Positions 20,274 through 30,284 of a stretch of 64,000 bases of DNA are shown here, piece after piece (positions within the stretch are counted from its first letter, which is position 1; every line of letters begins with the position of its first letter). Below the pieces are notes generated by a model. The model saw nothing but the letters and a program-made list of their open reading frames with translations. It searched no databases and was not told the origin of the DNA. The translations under genes and the position numbers were made by a program. The stretch is from Phascolarctos cinereus. Its lineage: Eukaryota > Chordata > Mammalia > Diprotodontia > Phascolarctidae. The stretch covers positions 4,249,001-4,313,000 of the forward strand of contig NW_018344158.1 of assembly GCF_002099425.1 (NCBI RefSeq), in the 5' to 3' direction.

Positions 20274-21289
20274 GGATTCAATGATAATATTCAGAGCCAA
20301 ACTTAAAGAAGAATTGTTAATGTTTCTATCTCAACATGGCGGAAGGTCCCCAGTGGAGTGCCTCAGGGAAATGTGCTTGGTTCTGTGCTATTTCACATTC
20401 TTATCAATGAAATGAAAAAAAAAGAAGATATTCATCAAATTTGCACCCAGGAGGGATACCTATCACACTGGATCATAGAATCATGATCCAAAATGTGCTT
20501 GACGGTTACAGAAGGTTGAATCTAATAAAATGAAATTCAGTAGGGATAGATGTATCATACTATATTTAAACATATACAAAAAAAGATCAAATTCTCAAGT
20601 ATAAGATAGAAGATTCATGGATAGATAATTGCTTTGAAAAAAATGGGGGCTGATTTAGTGGAATGCTCAGTAAGTCAGCCAAAAACACGAATGCAATCTC
20701 AGGCTGCATTAAAAAGGTGCATAGCTTGCAGGCATAGGGAGGTGGGAATCCAACTGGGTTCACCCCTCATCAGACCTCAGCTGGATTATTGTGTATACTT
20801 CTAGGCATTAAGGCTCCAGAAGAACAGTGAAAAGCTGACTGGGGTCAGAATGGTCCACCACCTTAGGATGGTGAAGGGCCTTGAATTCATGCCAAATGAA
20901 GATCATCTGAGGAGCCAGACATGACTAGCTCACAGAGGACTCAAGGGGAGACATATTGGCTATCTTCTGTGTTTGAAGGGTTATCTATGGAAAGAGCTGA
21001 TTCTGTAAGCTTTCTCCCCACCCCCAAAAGCATACTCAGTAGCCATGGGTATGAGTTACAAAGAAGCCAATTTAGGCTTTATGTCAGGAGCAACTTCTTC
21101 ATTAGATCTATCCCAAAGAATAATGGCCTCCATCAGGAAGCAATGGTGTCTCCTTCCTTGCTGTTCTTCAGTCCGAGGCTGCAAGACCACTTATCAGATA
21201 CATTATAGTAGAGATCCCTTTCAAATGTGGGTCAGACTAGATGGTCATTGAATTTCCTTCCAGCTCTTAAATTCTTTGATTTGTTGATT

Positions 21290-21487
21290 CTGTGCATTCT
21301 ACCTCTAACACTTCTTGGCCTTGTGTCCCAAGGCGAGTCATTTAATCTCTCTGAACTTTAGCCTCCTCTTCTGCAAAATGAGGTAACTAGAAAACCTCAC
21401 AGACCACAAGAAATTTAAAATAGTAAGTAAACATAAAGTACTTTGTGAACCTCATGCACCATGTGAATGTTTAGTTGTTATTATCAC
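21290..21487 (+). mobile_element. MIR
   Basis: TTGGCCTTGTGTCCCAAGGC, GAGTCATTTAATCTCTCTGA, CTTCTGCAAAATGAGGTAAC, AAAGTACTTTGTGAACCTCA. Confidence 0.7.
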
Positions 21488-22080
21488 TAGAACTTCCACA
21501 TTCTCCTAAGGAGGACCCCACCCAATTCAATAGTCAAAACAATGGAAAGATATAGGTTATATTTTTTTTAAATCTTTGAAGCAAATAGATTCGAATCAAT
21601 GGGGAAACCAATATAGTACTGCATTAAGCCTCCACTTGCAACATAAAAACCTCCAGTAAATCAATCTAATATTCATTAATATTCACATACATAAGAATCC
21701 AAGTAATAATAAGAGAATGGGCTAAAGAGGAAGTGGTGAGGCCTCAGGTTCATTTTAATATTTTTCCCCTTATCATACTCAACATTTCTATTACATTCAG
21801 AGAATAACACAATGGCCTCTATGAACCTAATTTCATGTGTCAAAATGCCCCAGGCTGACAAGCAAGCTGAAAGGATAACTGTCTTCTTTTTAATAGCCAG
21901 GTAATGAACTGAAATCCTATTGGGTTTGAATTCTTATGAAAAATTTTAATAACTTTTATTCCCCCTTTTGTAACTCTATGGTCACTATCACCAGTTTATT
22001 ATTATTATTCTTAGTCTCTAAAACATGCCTCAACTTGGCAATTCAACTTGACAGATATCAATTAAGTGTTCACTATCTGT
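21488..22080. other. Unassigned, apparently single-copy
   Basis: AT-rich with no recognised repeat; a 61-codon minus-strand frame lacks any domain. Confidence 0.35.
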
Positions 22081-22082
22081 AA

Positions 22083-22310
22083 GCAACATGGTCTCATGGA
22101 AAGAACCATGGACTAAGAGTCAGAAGAGATCTGAGTTCAAATCCTGAATTCTGAGGCTTTCTAGCTATATGTCCAATAAGTTTCCTTATCTATAAAATGG
22201 ACATAATAAAACCGATAGTAACTTTCATTATAGAGTTGTTATAGGGTTGTAGTGAAAGTTGAAAGATAATGGATATAAGGCTTTGCAAAGCCTAAAATCA
22301 TCTGCAAGCT
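22083..22310 (+). mobile_element. MIR
   Basis: AAGCAACATGGTCTCATGGA, AAGAGTCAGAAGAGATCTGA, TTTCCTTATCTATAAAATGG, GGCTTTGCAAAGCCTAAAAT. Confidence 0.75.
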
Positions 22311-22319
22311 CCATGCCTA

Positions 22320-22690
22320 GTCTAATGAGTCTACCACTTTTACCTTCAACCAACTGATTGGTAAGAATATTGAAGAGAACAGGGCCAATGAAAGATGCTA
22401 TGGGCCCACCCTGGAGATTTCTCTTGAATTTGACAACATAATCATTGACTCAGCTATTGGCACTTGGTCATTAGCAAGGTCCAAATTCACCTCACTACAC
22501 TCCAAATCACCCTCCCCCATCTAAAAGGATGTCCTGTGAGCCTTTGCCAAGTGTTTGGGGCAAAGCTGGGTGGGGCCAAACAAAGCAAATCTCATCCCTT
22601 TCTACCTGATTGTCCTTAAAATACTTGAAGCCAGCTCTCATGCACCACCACCAACCACTTCCATCTTCTCTTCTCAATGTTAATGCCAAT
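22320..22690 (-). mobile_element. L3/CR1 LINE fragments, antisense
   Basis: 22320-22510 (GAATATTGAAGAGAACAGGG, CCACCCTGGAGATTTCTCTT) matches antisense ORF2. 22570-22690 (CTTAAAATACTTGAAGCCAG) matches a more 3' part. Their order is not that of one element, so they are two fragments or a rearrangement. Confidence 0.55.
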
Positions 22691-22866
22691 GGATCACAGA
22701 TTTAAAGCCAGAAGGAACATTAAAGATGATCTAACCCAATTCCATCATGTAGAGGAATAAACCAGTGCTCAGAGGAGCTAAATGGCTCGATCAGGCAGAG
22801 CAGAGAGCAGAATCAGGGGCTAAACGGAGGTCATTGACTCCAAATTCAGGTCTTTTCATTGAATCT
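22691..22866 (-). mobile_element. MIR3, antisense
   Basis: ATCACAGATTTAAAGCCAGA, AAGATGATCTAACCCAATTC, GAGGAGCTAAATGGCTCGAT. Confidence 0.75.
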
Positions 22867-22872
22867 GGGGTT

Positions 22873-23112
22873 TTCAGTGAGTAGAGCACTAAATTCAGAG
22901 TCAGGAAGACCTGAGTTCAAATCTAACTTCAGACACTAGTTATGTGACTCTAGGCAAGTCATTTAACCTCTATCTGCCTCAGTTTCTTCATCTGTAAAAT
23001 GGGAACATTAAAACAACCACCTCTACCTCCCGGGGTTGTTGTGAGGATCAGATAAGATGACATTTATTAAAGGGTTAAGGACAGTTCCTGGCCCATGGCA
23101 GGCCCCGTATAA
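22873..23112 (+). mobile_element. MIR, full length
   Basis: GAGTAGAGCACTAAATTCAG, TTATGTGACTCTAGGCAAGT, CATCTGTAAAATGGGAACAT, GGGGTTGTTGTGAGGATCAG, CAGGCCCCGTATAAATGC. Confidence 0.85.
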
Positions 23113-23300
23113 ATGCTTACCAGGCCAGTAATCCAGCAAAACAGGAAATGAGGTTGGTTTGGCAGGACCTGTTCTTGATGAAGCCATGCTGGCCCTTTGT
23201 GGTCACCACATTGCTTTCTAAGGGTTATATTATAGCAATCCCTTGACTTAAGCAAACACAAATAACTTGGGCTTGTCATCTCCCAGAATCACCTCACTTT
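23113..23300 (-). mobile_element. L3/CR1 LINE ORF2 fragment, antisense
   Basis: GGAAATGAGGTTGGTTTGGC, TTCTTGATGAAGCCATGCTG are the antisense of the L3 segment upstream of its YVDD-like region. It is further 5' than the piece at 22320-22510. Confidence 0.6.
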
Positions 23301-23371
23301 ATCCACTGCGATTCCCAGGTAACTAAATTGAGGACAGCACCTTGTTAGAGGATGAGCAGTCACAACCTAAA

Positions 23372-23600
23372 ATAATGAATTATGTTAGCCATTCTGCATT
23401 TCCCTGCACAGGATATTCTATCTCCTACTTCAATGCCTTTAGACAGAGGCCTCCCATCCCTGGAATGCCCCCCCTCCTCACTTTTCACTCACAGAATCTC
23501 TAGTTTCTTAAAGCACAGCTCAGGACTCACCTCCTGTCTGAGCTCTTTTCCTGATCCCCATATTTATTACTACCCCCTCCCTCTTGAAATGACTTTGGTG
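23372..23600 (+). mobile_element. L2-type LINE ORF2 end
   Basis: TCCCATCCCTGGAATGCCCC, TAGTTTCTTAAAGCACAGCT, CTCACCTCCTGTCTGAGCTC: the L2 ORF2 C-terminal text. The frame is interrupted. Confidence 0.75.
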
Positions 23601-23604
23601 TGGC

Positions 23605-23768
23605 TATGAATTCTGCTTTGCACACTTACTACCTAGATAACCCCAAGCAAGTCACTTGACCTCAGATTCATTACCTGTAAGATTGTAATAATTGCAACAG
23701 CTACCTCACACCATCATTAATAAAGAGTGCAAGCGGCAAAGTTTATGAAGTCATTTGCAGAGCTAAGA
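23605..23768 (+). mobile_element. Degraded MIR
   Basis: TTACTACCTAGATAACCCCA, AGCAAGTCACTTGACCTCAG, CATTACCTGTAAGATTG. Confidence 0.65.
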
Positions 23769-23837
23769 GAGCACTAGCAAGATGGATTGCAGAAGGAGTG
23801 GTACAGCAGTAAGACTGCAGCCAAAGTGGTAGCAGGT

Positions 23838-23905
23838 TATAATAACATGACATAATGTAATGTACCATAGATAACATAACATAACATTACATAACATAAT
23901 AATAT
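23838..23905. repeat. (ATAAC)n-like minisatellite
   Basis: Imperfect pentamers such as ATAACATAACATAACATTAC. Confidence 0.85.
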
Positions 23906-24175
23906 GACTTCCATAGCTCTAGGAGGTGGATGCTATTATTATACTGCTTTATAGCTGAGAAAACTGAGGCAGAAAGAAGATAAGTGACTTGCCCAGAGTC
24001 ATGGCCAGTAAGTATCTAAAGCTGGATTTGAACTCAACTCTTCCTCACTCTAGGTTTAGCATCCGCTGTGCTACCTAGCAGTCTGAAAAAGCCAGTATTG
24101 GTGAAAGGCAACACTTGAACCCAAGTCTTTCTGACTCAAAGACCAACTCTTTATCTGTGGTGCCTGATGCTTCCC
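23906..24175 (-). mobile_element. MIR plus a second MIR fragment, antisense
   Basis: 23906-24085 is a near-complete antisense MIR (GAGAAAACTGAGGCAGAAAG, GTGACTTGCCCAGAGTCATG, TGTGCTACCTAGCAGTCTG). 24100-24175 repeats a head-side part (TTGAACCCAAGTCTTTCTGA). Confidence 0.75.
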
Positions 24176-24339
24176 GGTTTCTTTGATTCGAATTGTAGCC
24201 CATTTCTCAGGAGACTTATAAAACCATCCTTTGCCTTGAGGCTACAACTTAATTTTCCTTCTAATAGCAGACCTGGTATTTGAGGGTGATACTGTTAAAT
24301 GTGTAACATTTCTCATCCACTGATTATAACCATGATGAA

Positions 24340-24445
24340 TCTATTCAGGGGTTTTCAACCTCCCTTAAGGCCATACTCATTTATTAATTCTCATTGGGAC
24401 CTTTCTTACTTTTTTGACAGTATCTGCACAGTATAGGTGGATGAG
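24340..24445 (+). mobile_element. Possible hAT-Charlie-like fragment
   Basis: CAGGGGTTTTCAACCTCCC resembles a hAT terminal inverted repeat, and TTTGACAGTATCTGCACAGT resembles Charlie internal sequence. No second end seen. Confidence 0.3.
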
Positions 24446-24795
24446 TGGTGTGGCTGACACTTCCAATGACTGCCAAGGGAAACATGAAATAAACACCATT
24501 GGAATGAAAATCAGATTAAAGCATCCCACTGTTCTATGGATTTGGATTCAAATATTAAACTTTTGCCACAGAAAGACTAGAATTATTTTAATGGCATCTA
24601 GCTTCTAAGGCAACTGAAAGCTCAAATGCATTTAACACTAAGCAGACACCACACAACTTGGGAAAATAATTACTAAATAATAGAAAATAGAAGTGATCAT
24701 AGGGAATGTATACAGATTTGTCGCTGATTTTGCCCTAGCTCTCTGATTTTATTGCTGTAAGGAAGTCCTGGTATAGAAATTCCTCCCACTAATGG
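24446..24795. other. Unassigned, apparently single-copy
   Basis: AT-rich; nothing recognised. Confidence 0.35.
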
Positions 24796-24797
24796 AG

Positions 24798-24935
24798 ATC
24801 AGCAATCCACATTTTACCATCCTAAAAGGTTTCTGAGGCACAGAGAAGTTAAGGTTGCCCGTGGACACAGAGCTAGTATATATCAGAGGCAGGGCTAGAA
24901 CCTAACTCTTCCTCCCTCCAAAGTCAACCCTCAAT
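24798..24935 (-). mobile_element. MIR3, antisense
   Basis: TTTCTGAGGCACAGAGAAGT, GACACAGAGCTAGTATATAT, GGCAGGGCTAGAACCTAACT. Confidence 0.7.
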
Positions 24936-25164
24936 GGATGACACAAGGTGACTTTTAGGATTTCAGTAACAGACAAAGTCATTCATTGACCTTTATGATA
25001 TATGAAAAACAAGTCTTATTAAGATAGTCAAATGGCAAATGGCATTAAACAGTTTAGTCAGTTAAGACCTCCACAAAAATGGGCAAAGTGTCCAGTGTGA
25101 GCAAGACCAGTGTAGAGCACTGAAGGCATGTGCCAACCTCTGAGAGCTAGGATCTGCATGCATG

Positions 25165-25440
25165 GTGTACCTCACCATGCATTTTTTTTTGTACCTGGCA
25201 GTATGTTCCAGACACTTTGCTGGGCACAGGCAATACAAAACAATACCCATCCTCGAGAAGCTTACAGTCTATTGTGGAGCAACGACATGTTTCAGAATAA
25301 AATAAATACAAAGTAAATACACAGTAATTTGGATGGGGTGGGGGGAATCAGGAAAGGATTCCTGTGGGAGGTGGTGCCTGAGCTAAGCCTTGAAACGGTC
25401 CTAGGGTTTCAAGGAGATGCTGGTGAGGAGGCAGAGCATG
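25165..25440 (-). mobile_element. L2-type LINE 3' region, antisense
   Basis: ACACTTTGCTGGGCACAGGC, GAAGCTTACAGTCTATTGTG, GATTCCTGTGGGAGGTGGTG, CCTGAGCTAAGCCTTGAAAC. Confidence 0.8.
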
Positions 25441-25740
25441 CTTCAGCTGACTCCCTAATCATCCCTCATCTTTTCACCAAGTACATCCTCACTAAGACCA
25501 AAGTCAGTAGCCCAGAGACTTGACGCCCTTGAGTTCTTCCACCCTGGGACTCTGCTGGCCCAGGGTGTGTGAGGGTTTCACTTGGCCTTCTAGCTCAGGC
25601 AGCCTTAGTCATGCTTCCCATTCCTGCTCACATCTTCTTGGCAGCCATCATGGCACCACCCTGATATTCTGTCTCCCACTGTTTCTTCTCCTGCTCTGGA
25701 GTCATGATTAAATTAACTCCTATGTTGCTCCTAGAAGAGA
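25441..25740. other. Unassigned sequence
   Basis: Slightly GC-richer than its surroundings; two 63-64-codon frames without domains. No repeat recognised. Confidence 0.35.
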
Positions 25741-26068
25741 TATTTCACTCTAGAGCCCTGCAGGCCCCTTTATCAACTCTGTAACTCCTTATACCAAACA
25801 ATTTTTTTGCAAATAAGCTATATCCAGGATAAACAGGAAATAAATAACAGAGGGAAGGCACTAGAATTAAGAGGAGTTGAGAAAGGCTTCCTTTAGAAAA
25901 TGAGATTTTAGTTGGGACTAAAAGAAGCCAGGGAAGACAGAAGGGAGAGACGAGGAGGGAAAGCATCCCAGGAATGGAATGGCTAGAGGAAATATCTGAA
26001 GCTGAGAGATGGAGGGTCTTGTTCATGGAACAGCCAGGAGGCCAGTGTCACTGGCTCCAAGAGTATGT

Positions 26069-26081
26069 GGGGGGGGGGGGG
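26069..26081. repeat. Poly(G) run, 13 bases
   Basis: Thirteen consecutive G inside antisense L2; unusually long for this AT-leaning region. Confidence 0.95.
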
Positions 26082-26236
26082 AGTGAGACGTAAGGGTACT
26101 GGAAAGGAAGGAGAGGGCTAAGTCATAGAGGACGTTTAGTGCCAAACAGGATTTTGTGTTTAATCTTGGAGGCAATAGGGATTAAATAGAGCTTATTGGG
26201 GGGGTGGCACGGTTGGACACGTAGTTTGGAAAAATC

Positions 26237-26436
26237 GTGCTGTTGTTGTTGTTGGTGGTGGTGGTGGTTCTTCATTCTAGAAGTGGACCATGACATCAGA
26301 AAGGTAATGCCATGGCATGCAAATAAATTGGATTTAAGTGAGGCAGGGCTGTGCAAAGTCATCAGCCTCACTTTCTCCTCTGGAGACATCTAGGTCCAGT
26401 AGCCAGATATGGATCAGGACGACTGGAGATGGGCCA
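26237..26436 (-). mobile_element. (CAA)n-tailed interspersed element, copy 1
   Basis: Minus strand ends in GTT/CAA-type repeats; body landmarks are TAAATTGGATTTAAGTGAGG and CTCACTTTCTCCTCTGGAGA. Interrupts L2 with a 9-bp imperfect duplication: GGAAAAATC (26228-26236) and GGGAAAATC (26437-26445). Same family as 30338-30808 and 41316-41462. A (CAA)n tail and a target duplication suggest an RTE-like non-LTR origin; the name is unknown to me. Confidence 0.7.
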
Positions 26437-26639
26437 GGGAAAATCACTTTGTGGCTAAGTGGAGGATGGGCTGGAGGGGGAGGGGCTTGAGGCAGGGAGA
26501 CACACCAAGATGCTCTTATTGTTGTCTGTTGTTTCTCTGTATTTGGATTTGGATCGCTATTGTCTGGGACACAATGAGTGCTAATATCAGTATGTTTTTG
26601 TTCATTCATCCATTCCAGGCATGAGATGAATCCAGTGTA

Positions 26640-27100
26640 AACATGCTGAACAGGCAGAAAGCAGGTCAGCTATGAGAAGCGGCAAGTAGACTAGCGTGGC
26701 TAGACCAGAGCTGGTACACTGGGCACAAAACATGAGCTCAGTCTGGAGAGAGAAACTGATTCCAAATGGCTGTGAAAGCCAGGCAGGGGAGTTCATAATG
26801 TAGCCAATCTAGTTGACAAGATAGACACAGGAACAACAGATTGAAATTGCCAGGCAGCGTATAATGAGTGATTTGGACATTAAGTGCTCTAGAAGGGGAG
26901 AACCAGAGACAGAAAGCCAGGGGACATAGAGGGCTCAGAGAAGACAAAAATGAAATGAGATCTTGGCTTCCAACAGGAGTGGTCAGGAATTAAGCCTTGA
27001 AGGATTAGAAAGAGATGGAGAGGTAGAAAGAAGAGAACAATCCAGGCTAAAGGGAAAGCACAAACATAGCAAAATAGAAGACAATGAGTAAAATAATTAC
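26640..27100 (-). mobile_element. Probable L2 fragments, antisense
   Basis: GGCAAGTAGACTAGCGTGGC and TAAGCCTTGAAGGATTAGAA resemble antisense L2 ORF2 text, separated by unrecognised sequence. Confidence 0.4.
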
Positions 27101-27234
27101 CTGAAAGGAGAGGTTTCCTAGGAATCCTAGGTGGGAAACACAGCTGGAAAAAGGAATTTCAGCACAAACTCTAGAGAGCTCTGCTTGGCCAAGTTCACTT
27201 GATCAGAGAGAGCCAGCAGAAGTTTCTTTCTTAC

Positions 27235-27599
27235 AACAACCAAACCGATATTTGGAATGCAGAAGTCTGACCACATCACTCCCCTGGCTCAGGAGTCTCC
27301 AATGAGTCTCCCTATTGTCCCTAGGATTGAGTATCAGTACCCCCAGATCCAACATTAAAGGTCCAACCTGCCTAACCTGGATCTGGCCAACCTTGCCAGA
27401 CTCATGGATGGTGCATTCTTCCCCTTTGTCCAAACTGCATCCAGGTCACTTTGTCCTAATTGCTGTTCCCAGCACATGCCCTTCCACCTCATGCCTCCAG
27501 AACCTCCAATAAGCTGTGCCCAATACCTGGAATGTACCACCTCCTCAGCTCTTCCTCTTGAATGATCTAGCTTCCTTCAAGGTCAGGTTGTTACACAAA

Positions 27600-27659
<60 letters not shown>

Positions 27660-27865
27660 TAAGTGGCCACACCAATCTCAGAAAATTATTTAGTACTTAC
27701 TTTGTGCATATACTTCATCTACTTCTCTGTGTATATATTGCTTCTTCCCAACAGAATGTAAGTTCTTGGGGGTCAGGGGTAGCTTCCTCTTAATCTTTGC
27801 AGCCCCAGTTCCTACCACACAGGAGTCACTTCATAAACAATCTTTGAATTAAATGGACAAATAAA
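27235..27865 (+). mobile_element. L2-type LINE, ORF2 C-terminus and 3' UTR to the 3' end
   Basis: 27255-27590 is ORF2: GTCTGACCACATCACTCCCC codes SDHITP, then ATGAGTCTCCCTATTGTCCC and CCAATACCTGGAATGTACCA. 27657-27865 is the 3' UTR (AATGTAAGTTCTTGGGGGTC, CAGCCCCAGTTCCTACCAC). A (CA)n run separates the two. About 570 bases of L2. Confidence 0.85.
27592..27656. repeat. (AC)n microsatellite
   Basis: About 30 AC units, sitting between L2 ORF2 and its 3' UTR. Confidence 0.97.
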
Positions 27866-28067
27866 AGAAAAGGCCCCCAGGGAAGATTTTTATAAATAAT
27901 AAGAAACTGTGGCTGGGAGTCAGAGGTGAAGAGAATGCACTGCACTTCCTGCCTACAGGAGGCCTCACTCTCAATGGAATATACAGGACACTGAACAGTG
28001 GAGACAGAGCTTTCAGGGTAATGCAGGTAATGTTCCCTGCGTAAATTATTTTCATTCCCAGAACTAT

Positions 28068-28070
<3 letters not shown>

Positions 28071-28115
<45 letters not shown>
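28071..28115. repeat. (AC)n microsatellite
   Basis: 22 uninterrupted AC units; yields two spurious Cys/Val-rich minus-strand frames. Confidence 0.97.
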
Positions 28116-28116
<1 letters not shown>

Positions 28117-28439
28117 CATCTCATGATTGAGATGCCCTCAAGTGACAGCCACCAATTACCCTGTACAAGTGAGCATTTAGTATGAGTCTCTTTTACATGG
28201 TAGGATCCCATTGGGAATCCTTTTTCACCAAACACAACTATTGGGAATGGATCACTAACTACACTCAGAGCTTTTCAATCTTTTGCCACTGAAACACCAC
28301 TCTGAGACCTGGTAGGGGTAGGCAGGGCCTTAAAGAAGACCATGTCAGGGTGGGGAATATTTTGGCAGCTCCTACGAAGCTGGAAACGCTTAAAGGATGG
28401 TCCTGGATGAACTCCCCATCAATATATTTGGGTGTAGGT
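28116..28439. other. Unassigned sequence
   Basis: No repeat or exon recognised. Confidence 0.35.
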
Positions 28440-28690
28440 ATACCTGAAAGTGGAGATGGAGACAGGGGTGGACATATACAGTTACTTGTTGGTGTAGTTT
28501 TAGATGCTAGCATGGGTATGCATACAGGTGCATATATATTATTATATGTATGGTAGGCAAATATAGGCAAGAAAATATATTATTATAGGTGTGATATAGT
28601 TGTAGGCATAAGCATAGGTGTGCGTGCAGGTATAGCTGGGTGTGCGGGAGTGGGTATGCATACAGGCGCATGGCAGTATAGGTGCCAAAT
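28440..28690. repeat. Cryptic GGTATAG/TATGCATACAGG-type repeat
   Basis: TATAGGTG-like words recur. The 20-mer GGGTATGCATACAGGTGCAT (28514-28533) returns with one mismatch at 28652-28671. Looks like a decayed minisatellite. Confidence 0.7.
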
Positions 28691-29545
28691 AAGATAACTC
28701 CCTCAAAGTTGATGCCCCCAGAGGACATACTTCTGGGTTTAGGGAGCTGGACTCATTAAAAAGGAAGAAACAAACCCTACTTACTCCAACTCAGCCCTTC
28801 CCACAGGAGATGCTCTCCGTTTCTATGTCATTATTTCATCATCAAAAAAAAAAAGAGAATATATCATACACGAACATGGTGGGGCAGAGAACAAAAAATG
28901 CACATATGTGTCTCCTTACTTGTCATTTTATATCATCAAATGGAAACACACAACAGAAGTATTTTATATTAAACACCTGATTCAAGAACCCCCTGCCACC
29001 CTTGCCTCTCATTTCATGAAGACAGGCATTATTTGCTTTTCACAGCACTGACAAAATGAACTCTCTCTGAAAAGATAGGGGTGCCTCTCAACCCCATCCA
29101 AATGGTCAATCAAATGACATAAGGAAAGAAGAATGGTGTAGAACAGGATGTTTTGGACCTGCACTTTGATTTGATAGACTTTGATGTTACATCAATTAGT
29201 ATGTCTAGAAAATTATAACTCTAAAAGAACTGCATGGAGGCCAAGGCACAGAAATTCCAATTAAACCAGCAATAAACATTGCCACTGTGGTAAAAATGGA
29301 AGTGATTTTTTTAATTTTTTTTTGTGGAACTGATATTTTAAAAGTACATTCTGCAGTCTTCTATTCTTAATCCTGAATAATGGTTCAATATATGTGGCTG
29401 CTTGTTCAACAGAAGGAGAATTACTCTTGGTGGGATCTCCACCATTGGAAGATTGGTGGGGAGTGGGGTTGCAGAAACTTCCTGTTTGTCACATGAGAAG
29501 AGAGATCCATGCTTTATAAAGGCACTAAATTGAGTAAGAACTCTT
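28691..29545. other. 850-base single-copy block, candidate conserved noncoding sequence
   Basis: No recognised repeat. AT-rich part near 29240-29340 (ATTCCAATTAAACCAGCAAT) resembles regulatory sequence. No frame above 60 codons. Confidence 0.35.
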
Positions 29546-29549
29546 TTGG

Positions 29550-29612
29550 CACAAGATCTATGATTCTATGAGCCTATGACCCCCAAGATCTCTACAATTC
29601 TATGATTCCCAT
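29550..29612 (+). mobile_element. L3/MIR3-type tail fragment
   Basis: ATCTATGATTCTATGAGCC and CAATTCTATGATTCCC are the short ATTCTATG repeats that end L3 and MIR3. Confidence 0.5.
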
Positions 29613-29784
29613 GGGAATCTTATCTTCAAAGACCTGACTCGAGCAAAGATGTCACACACAAGTGAAATGGCCTTTAATTTGCAGAGAGAGAAATTAAGCC
29701 ATCATCTCAAAATTACACTTTTGAGATGTAGTATCCAAAATAGACCTCATTCTAGAATACTCAGTGTCAAAGTCTTCTAAGTCA

Positions 29785-29975
29785 CTGGTTTAAGATTCAG
29801 CAATGCTGAATTTGAGCTCTAACTTATCATTAAATACATAACCTGGGGCAATTCCTTTAACCTTTATGGCCTTCTGAATTAGGAACAATAATACTGGATA
29901 CCACATACCTCATAAGGATGTTGGGAGGCCATAAATAGAAAAGATACGCACTTTCCGAACTTTAAAGGAAATGTG
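29785..29975 (+). mobile_element. Degraded MIR
   Basis: CACTGGTTTAAGATTCAGCA, ACATAACCTGGGGCAATTCC, ACATACCTCATAAGGATGTT. Confidence 0.6.
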
Positions 29976-30284
29976 TAACAGAAAAAAATCAATATCTAGT
30001 GTAACAATAGAATCACACAGAAAACGAAATCTATACCTTAAAATTTGGGGAGCTAAAGCCAAATAGACCTCTTCAACAAAGGTGTAAATGCTTTTGAGGC
30101 CAATGGGGTTCCTATTGCAGATCAGTAATACAAAATAACCAAAAATATCCCCAGGGAAACATTTTATAGCTTCATCTTCCCATTCTTGAATTTATTTAAA
30201 ACATTTATCCAAGATTTTGATATCCAGAAAATTAAGTAGGATAGAATAATTTCAGAATGGGAAAGGACCTCAAGAGCCATCTAT

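Larger units (their letters stand above)
19710..21285 (+). mobile_element. L3/CR1 LINE, ORF2 end and 3' UTR, interrupted
   Basis: 19710-19914 (AGTCAGCCTGGATTTATCAG, GATTACCTAGATTTTAGTAA) and 20292-21285 (CCCAGTGGAGTGCCTCAGGG, CTGCATTAAAAAGGTGCATA, GGATGGTGAAGGGCCTTGAA, GTCAGACTAGATGGTCATTG) follow L3/CR1 from the reverse transcriptase region to the 3' end. This is the longest L3 piece here. The frame is broken throughout. Confidence 0.8.
25760..26520 (-). mobile_element. L2-type LINE, antisense, split by a (CAA)n-tailed element
   Basis: 25905-26236 (GGGACTAAAAGAAGCCAGGG, GCATCCCAGGAATGGAATGG, TTTTGTGTTTAATCTTGGAG) and 26446-26520 (AAGTGGAGGATGGGCTGGAG, GGCTTGAGGCAGGGAGACAC) are collinear antisense ORF2 text; 25760-25904 is weaker 3' sequence. 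Confidence 0.75.

Noticed and set aside
27826-28119. Frames beginning with a Cys-Val repeat
   Set aside because: The start lies inside the (AC)n run; the remainder has no similarity to a known protein.
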